From SAR86 cluster bacterium (lineage in GTDB: Bacteria > Pseudomonadota > Gammaproteobacteria > Magnimaribacterales > Magnimaribacteraceae): DNA of 41,203 bases. The stretch's first letter is position 1. Every line of letters starts with the position of its first letter. The position numbers and the translations under genes are program-made. The notes beneath the pieces were generated by a model that saw nothing but the letters and a program-made list of their open reading frames with translations, was not told where the DNA came from and made no database searches. Of this stretch, positions 37,605-41,203 are shown piece by piece. The stretch is taken from the NCBI GenBank assembly GCA_022447025.1, contig JAKUUL010000007.1:1-41203 (forward strand). The letters are read 5' to 3'.

Positions 37605-38570
37605 ATGGAATCAAGTCCCTATTTACAAATTGAAGCTGAGCTAAGTGAATTAGAGCAAGTTTTACAGAAGTCCATACACTCTGACGTTGAGCTAGCCACT
37701 GAGGTAAGTGCATATATTGTTAACTCTGGTGGCAAGAGGATTCGCCCTACCCTCACTGTTTTATTAGCAAAGACTCTAAATTATCAAGGACAAGAATTGA
37801 TAAATCTTGCCACAGCGATAGAGCTTCTTCATACAGCAACCTTAATTCACGACGATGTAGTTGATCAAAGTGAAATAAGGAGAGGCCAAATGAGTATTCA
37901 TAACAAATGGGATAATGCGCATGGGGTTTTAGTAGGTGATTTTGTTTATTCCAAAGCTTTTCAATTAATGGCCTCTTTGTCTAACAAGGAAATCATTCAA
38001 ACTCTGGCAGATTCAACCAATAGAATTTCAGAAGGAGAAGTTCTACAGCTAAACTTTCTTGAGTCTAGTGCATTCGAAGAAAGTATGTACTTTGAGATTA
38101 TTGGCAGAAAAACAGCCGAACTGTTCAAGGCAGCAACAGTTACAGCTGCAATTTTGGCAGATGTAGATGAAAGGACGATAAACACTGCAGGTGAATTTGG
38201 TTTCTCATTAGGCATTGCTTTTCAACTTAGAGATGATTTATTGGACTATTCTGGAAAAGAAACCAAGACGGGGAAAAAAATAGGTAAGGATTTCTTAGAA
38301 GGTAAGGTTACGTTACCTCTAATCAAAGCTCTAGAGCTAACTGAGGACAAAGAATCAGATTTTCTGAAGAGTGCTTTTGCAAAAGGTGACAGAAAAGATT
38401 TAACACGGGTTATTCAAATAATTGAAAAATCTGGAGCAATTAGAGACGTTCAGAAAGAAACAGAAGCTTATACCAATAAGTGTATGAATTTATTAGATAA
38501 ATTTGATAATTCCATCTACAAAAAATGCCTTGAAACTATAGTGATTGGCTTAAAAAAAAGAGCTACTTAA
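37605..38570 (+). CDS. ispB: Long-chain trans-polyprenyl diphosphate synthase (octaprenyl type)
   Basis: The product is 321 residues. The first Asp-rich motif is D83-D84-x-x-D87 (HDDVVD), the second is LRDDLLDYSGK near 208. GGKRIRPTL at 42-50 binds isopentenyl diphosphate. IspB makes the side chain of ubiquinone, using C5 units from the MEP pathway (dxr in this window). Divergent from rplU, the normal gammaproteobacterial place. A TAGAAT (37589-37594) sits so close to the ATG that the leader would be only a few nt; there is no Shine-Dalgarno. Confidence 0.93.
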   Translation: MESSPYLQIEAELSELEQVLQKSIHSDVELATEVSAYIVNSGGKRIRPTLTVLLAKTLNYQGQELINLATAIELLHTATLIHDDVVDQSEIRRGQMSIHNKWDNAHGVLVGDFVYSKAFQLMASLSNKEIIQTLADSTNRISEGEVLQLNFLESSAFEESMYFEIIGRKTAELFKAATVTAAILADVDERTINTAGEFGFSLGIAFQLRDDLLDYSGKETKTGKKIGKDFLEGKVTLPLIKALELTEDKESDFLKSAFAKGDRKDLTRVIQIIEKSGAIRDVQKETEAYTNKCMNLLDKFDNSIYKKCLETIVIGLKKRAT

Positions 38571-38651
38571 ATAAAATCTTAGAATCAAATATCTCTTATA
38601 CTGATAAAATAACCTCTAGATTTGGATTAAGTACAGCCCAGGAATATATCT

Positions 38652-39173
38652 ATGACCTTTATTGCCAAAGATAGCTACGACAAGCAAGAGCTTCTTGATT
38701 GCGGTCAAGGAGAATTATTTGGAGATGGAAAAGGAAGATTGCCTACCCCAAATATGCTCATGTTCGACAGAATAAATCATATTTCTAGAGAGGGAGGAGA
38801 GTTCAAAAAGGGAAAAATAATTGCTGAACTTGATATCGACCCTACTCTCTGGTTTTTTGACTGCCATTTTAAAGGGGATCCAGTTATGCCTGGGTGTCTT
38901 GGTCTTGATGCTATGTGGCAATTGGTAGGTTTCTTCCTTTGTTGGCTTGATAACCCAGGGAAAGGAAGAGCTTTAGGTTCAGGTGAAGTTAAATTTACTG
39001 GGCAGGTTTTACCTACAGCCAAGAAAGTGACTTATGAGATCGACATGAGAAGAGTACTGAAGCAGAAACTTACCGTAGGTATTGGTAATGGGACTATGGC
39101 AGTAGATGACAGAGTCATATATACCGCTAAGGGTCTAAGAGTGGGTTTATTTGAAGATACCTCTTCCTTCTAA
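38652..39173 (+). CDS. fabA: 3-hydroxydecanoyl-[ACP] dehydratase/isomerase FabA
   Basis: The product is 173 residues (171 in E. coli). FabA dehydrates 3-hydroxydecanoyl-ACP and isomerises the double bond, starting anaerobic unsaturated fatty acid synthesis. Active His72 ([11 protein letters not shown]) and Asp86 (GLDAMWQ) are both present. CAGGA about 10 nt upstream supports the ATG at 38652. A TATACT (38597-38602) in the 81-nt gap behind ispB may be its -10, without a clear -35. fabB follows after 5 nt, the usual pair. Confidence 0.97.
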   Translation: MTFIAKDSYDKQELLDCGQGELFGDGKGRLPTPNMLMFDRINHISREGGEFKKGKIIAELDIDPTLWFFDCHFKGDPVMPGCLGLDAMWQLVGFFLCWLDNPGKGRALGSGEVKFTGQVLPTAKKVTYEIDMRRVLKQKLTVGIGNGTMAVDDRVIYTAKGLRVGLFEDTSSF

Positions 39174-39178
39174 ATCTT

Positions 39179-40396
39179 ATGAAAAGAGTAGTGGTTACAG
39201 GCTTGGGTATTATCTCAAGCATAGGCAATAATATTAATAAAGTTACAGATTCGTTGAAATCTCTAACTTCAGGAATAGATATTAATGAGAAAAACAAGGA
39301 GATGGGCCTTCGAAGTCATGTTTCTGGAATTATCAAAGGAATTGATCTAAAAGAGGAGATAGAAAGAAAAGCCTATCGTTTTATGGGAGATGCTGCAGCT
39401 TATGGGTATCTCAGTGCAGTTCAAGCTCTAGAAGACTCAAAATTAAAAGAAGAAGAAATTTCTAATCATAGGACTGGTTTAATTATGGGATCCGGAGGTG
39501 CATCTTCAGAAGACCAGATAGACGCCGCAGATATATTGAGGTCTAAAGGTTTAAAAAGAATAGGACCCTACCGAGTTACAAAAGCAATGGGAAGTACAGT
39601 TTCGGCATGTCTAGCCACTTCTTTAGGTATTAAAGGGATTAATTATTCAATTTCTTCTGCTTGTTCAACCAGTTCTCATTGCATTGGTTCAGGTATGGAA
39701 CAAATTCAATTAGACAAGCAAGATATAGTGATTGTTGGTGGAGGAGAAGCAGAGCATTGGGGTACAACAAGTTTATTTGATGCAATGGGTGCCCTTTCAA
39801 CAAAATACAATGAAGACCCTAAGTCAGCTTCGAGAGCCTTTGATAGTGATAGAGATGGATTCGTTATAGCCGGAGGAGGAGGAGCGATAATACTGGAAGA
39901 ACTGAATCACGCAAAAGAAAGAGAGGCTCATATATACGCTGAATTGGTAGGTTACGGAGCCACTTCAGATGGAGAAGATATGGTAAGTCCCTCAGGTGAA
40001 GGTGCTTATAGATGTATGGAATTAGCTTGGTCTATGGCTGACAAAAAGGAAATAGATTATATAAATGCTCATGGCACTAGCACTCCAGCAGGAGATGTTG
40101 TTGAAATTGAGGCCATTAAAAAACTTTTTGGTAAAGAAATACCTTACATAAGTTCAACAAAGTCTTTAACTGGACACTCTTTGGGAGCAGCTGGAGTACA
40201 CGAAGCTATCTACAGTTTGCTTATGCTTAAGGAAAATTTCCTTGCAGGGTCAGCTAATATTGATAACTTAGATGAAAAGATTAAAGATGCACCAATCCTG
40301 CTTGAAAATAAAGAACTCGATGTAAATAGGGTTTTAAGTAATAGCTTTGGTTTTGGTGGAACTAATGCCTGTTTAATATTTGAGACATACGCCTAA
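39179..40396 (+). CDS. fabB: 3-oxoacyl-[ACP] synthase I FabB
   Basis: The product is 405 residues (406 in E. coli). FabB elongates cis-3-decenoyl-ACP made by FabA. The Cys-His-His centre is present: Cys162 in SSACSTSSH, His in [12 protein letters not shown] near 297 and His in [10 protein letters not shown] near 333. The close fabA-fabB coupling (5 nt) favours FabB over FabF. Its stop interlocks with the ssb stop on the other strand (CTAA). Confidence 0.96.
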   Translation: MKRVVVTGLGIISSIGNNINKVTDSLKSLTSGIDINEKNKEMGLRSHVSGIIKGIDLKEEIERKAYRFMGDAAAYGYLSAVQALEDSKLKEEEISNHRTGLIMGSGGASSEDQIDAADILRSKGLKRIGPYRVTKAMGSTVSACLATSLGIKGINYSISSACSTSSHCIGSGMEQIQLDKQDIVIVGGGEAEHWGTTSLFDAMGALSTKYNEDPKSASRAFDSDRDGFVIAGGGGAIILEELNHAKEREAHIYAELVGYGATSDGEDMVSPSGEGAYRCMELAWSMADKKEIDYINAHGTSTPAGDVVEIEAIKKLFGKEIPYISSTKSLTGHSLGAAGVHEAIYSLLMLKENFLAGSANIDNLDEKIKDAPILLENKELDVNRVLSNSFGFGGTNACLIFETYA

Positions 40397-40833
40397 AAAG
40401 GGATATCGTCATCATCAATAGCACTATCTGGAACATCTGCTGCAGACTGGTCATTCATTTCAGAGCTTTTCTGAGTTGACTCGTTATTCGAGCTGCCTCT
40501 GCTATCCAGGAATTGCATATCTCTGGCTATTATCTCTGTTGTGTATCTAGTCTGTCCCTCTTGCTCCCATTTTCTGGTTTGTAGTTGGCCTTCTATGTAA
40601 ACCTTTGATCCTTTTTTTAAATATTCACCTGCAACTTCAGCTAATCTTCTCCAAAGTACCACTCTATGCCACTCAGTTCTTTCTTGATCCATACCGGAAT
40701 CTTTGTCTTTCCATGAATCAGAAGTAGCGATACTTAAAGTAGTCACCGCTGCCCCTCCCGCTGTATATTTAATTTCTGGATCTTGTCCCAAATTTCCAAC
40801 TATGATTACTTTATTTATTCCACTTCTTGCCAT
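40393..40833 (-). CDS. ssb: Single-stranded DNA-binding protein
   Basis: The product is 146 residues. The OB-fold (about 1-110) starts [18 protein letters not shown] and includes [22 protein letters not shown] short Ser/Asn/Gln-rich linker is followed by the acidic C-terminal tip DDDDIPF, which recruits repair and replication partners. It is shorter than E. coli SSB (178), mainly in the linker. Divergent from uvrA, the canonical gammaproteobacterial arrangement. Confidence 0.97.
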   Translation of the reverse strand: MARSGINKVIIVGNLGQDPEIKYTAGGAAVTTLSIATSDSWKDKDSGMDQERTEWHRVVLWRRLAEVAGEYLKKGSKVYIEGQLQTRKWEQEGQTRYTTEIIARDMQFLDSRGSSNNESTQKSSEMNDQSAADVPDSAIDDDDIPF

Positions 40834-40872
40834 TACTATCCTTTAATTAAATTAATTTATTAGTTTTTGTTT

Positions 40873-40890
40873 AACAGATTATAATCAGTT
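40873..40890. promoter_or_regulatory. Dyad and overlapping divergent -10 boxes between ssb and uvrA
   Basis: AACAGATTATAATCAGTT is an 18-bp near-perfect inverted repeat (only the two symmetric positions 4 and 15, both A, fail). It contains TATAAT on the plus strand (40880-40885, for uvrA) and on the minus strand (40883-40878, for ssb). A LexA box (CTG-N10-CAG) is absent; only one half-like ACAG (40874-40877) is seen. A regulator bound here would block both promoters. Confidence 0.5.
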
Positions 40891-40921
40891 TTTAAATTTT
40901 CAGTTCAAAAGTTTTCACTAA

Positions 40922-41203
40922 ATGAAACATATTAAAGTTAAAGGTGCAAGACAGCATAATCTTAGAAATATAGATGTAGATATTCCTAGAAATCAACTTG
41001 TAGTTTTAACTGGCTTATCAGGATCTGGTAAATCTTCTCTTGCATTTGATACTCTTTATGCAGAAGGTCAAAGAAGATATGTTGAATCTCTTTCTTCTTA
41101 TGCCAGAAATTTCTTGTCTATTATGGAAAAGCCTGATGTTGACCACATTGAAGGGCTTTCTCCTGCGATATCTATTGAACAAAAATCAACGTCTCATAAT
41201 CCT
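40922..41203 (+). CDS. uvrA: Excinuclease ABC subunit A UvrA, 5' part cut by window edge
   Basis: The first 94 codons are in the window and the frame is open to the end. The N-terminal Walker [10 protein letters not shown] is at 31-39, after the family opening [39 protein letters not shown] follows, also diagnostic. UvrA is the damage sensor of nucleotide excision repair. The -10 for this gene lies in the ssb-uvrA dyad; no Shine-Dalgarno is seen before the ATG at 40922. Confidence 0.97.
   Translation, partial: MKHIKVKGARQHNLRNIDVDIPRNQLVVLTGLSGSGKSSLAFDTLYAEGQRRYVESLSSYARNFLSIMEKPDVDHIEGLSPAISIEQKSTSHNP

Noticed and set aside
40862-40877. LexA box in the ssb-uvrA gap
   Set aside because: Only the ACAG half is present; the left half reads AGTT, so it does not satisfy CTG-N10-CAG.

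Overview
The window is a low-GC, tightly packed gammaproteobacterial chromosome segment made almost entirely of single-copy core genes. Gene order (rpsB-tsf-frr-uppS-cdsA-dxr-rseP-bamA-skp-lpxD-fabZ-lpxA-lpxB-rnhB-dnaE-accA-tilS; grpE-dnaK-dnaJ-dapB; ispB/rplU-rpmA-obgE-proB/rpsT; fabA-fabB; ssb/uvrA; fur/bamE; smpB near ssrA) follows that of Pseudomonas-like gammaproteobacteria. AT richness, many 1-8 nt gene overlaps, very short spacers, alternative start codons and the absence of mobile elements suggest a streamlined marine lineage; a SAR86-like organism is my best guess, not a demonstrated identity.

Layout. 1-18758 (minus strand): a long gene train from rpsB down to tilS (cut by the window edge), covering translation factors, undecaprenyl-PP, CDP-diacylglycerol and isoprenoid synthesis, outer-membrane biogenesis (RseP, BamA, Skp), lipid A (LpxD, FabZ, LpxA, LpxB), RNase HII, Pol III alpha, acetyl-CoA carboxylase alpha and TilS. 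The rpsB leader can fold into what looks like an S2 autoregulatory structure. 18942-23855 (minus): fur, then grpE-dnaK-dnaJ-dapB with two clear sigma-32 promoters. 23913-27441: bamE, an Na+-coupled symporter with a coupled membrane protein, smpB, a VOC protein and tmRNA (ssrA). 27462-33392: the only accessory-looking stretch, with a Tat-exported carotenoid-cleavage-type oxygenase, membrane-anchored alpha/beta hydrolase, GNAT acetyltransferase, membrane-anchored SDR, SMP-30 lactonase-like protein and a luciferase-like oxidoreductase. 33389-41203: an LPS heptosyltransferase-like GT9 protein, rpsT, proB, obgE, rpmA, rplU, ispB, fabA, fabB, ssb and the 5' end of uvrA.

How it works together. Most genes serve envelope construction (lipid A, LPS, Bam, lipid carriers, unsaturated fatty acids) and translation including ribosome rescue (tmRNA-SmpB). 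The most notable points are: the S2 leader pseudoknot; an acidic, internally duplicated C-terminal tail on S2; loss of pyrH from between tsf and frr; tandem heat-shock promoters with identical 13-nt spacers; an 18-bp dyad replacing the expected LexA box between ssb and uvrA; interlocked stop codons at convergent gene ends; and the oxygenase-hydrolase-SDR-lactonase-LLM group, which could be an uncharacterised apocarotenoid or aromatic-alkene catabolic unit. No tRNA, rRNA, IS element, prophage or CRISPR array was seen.
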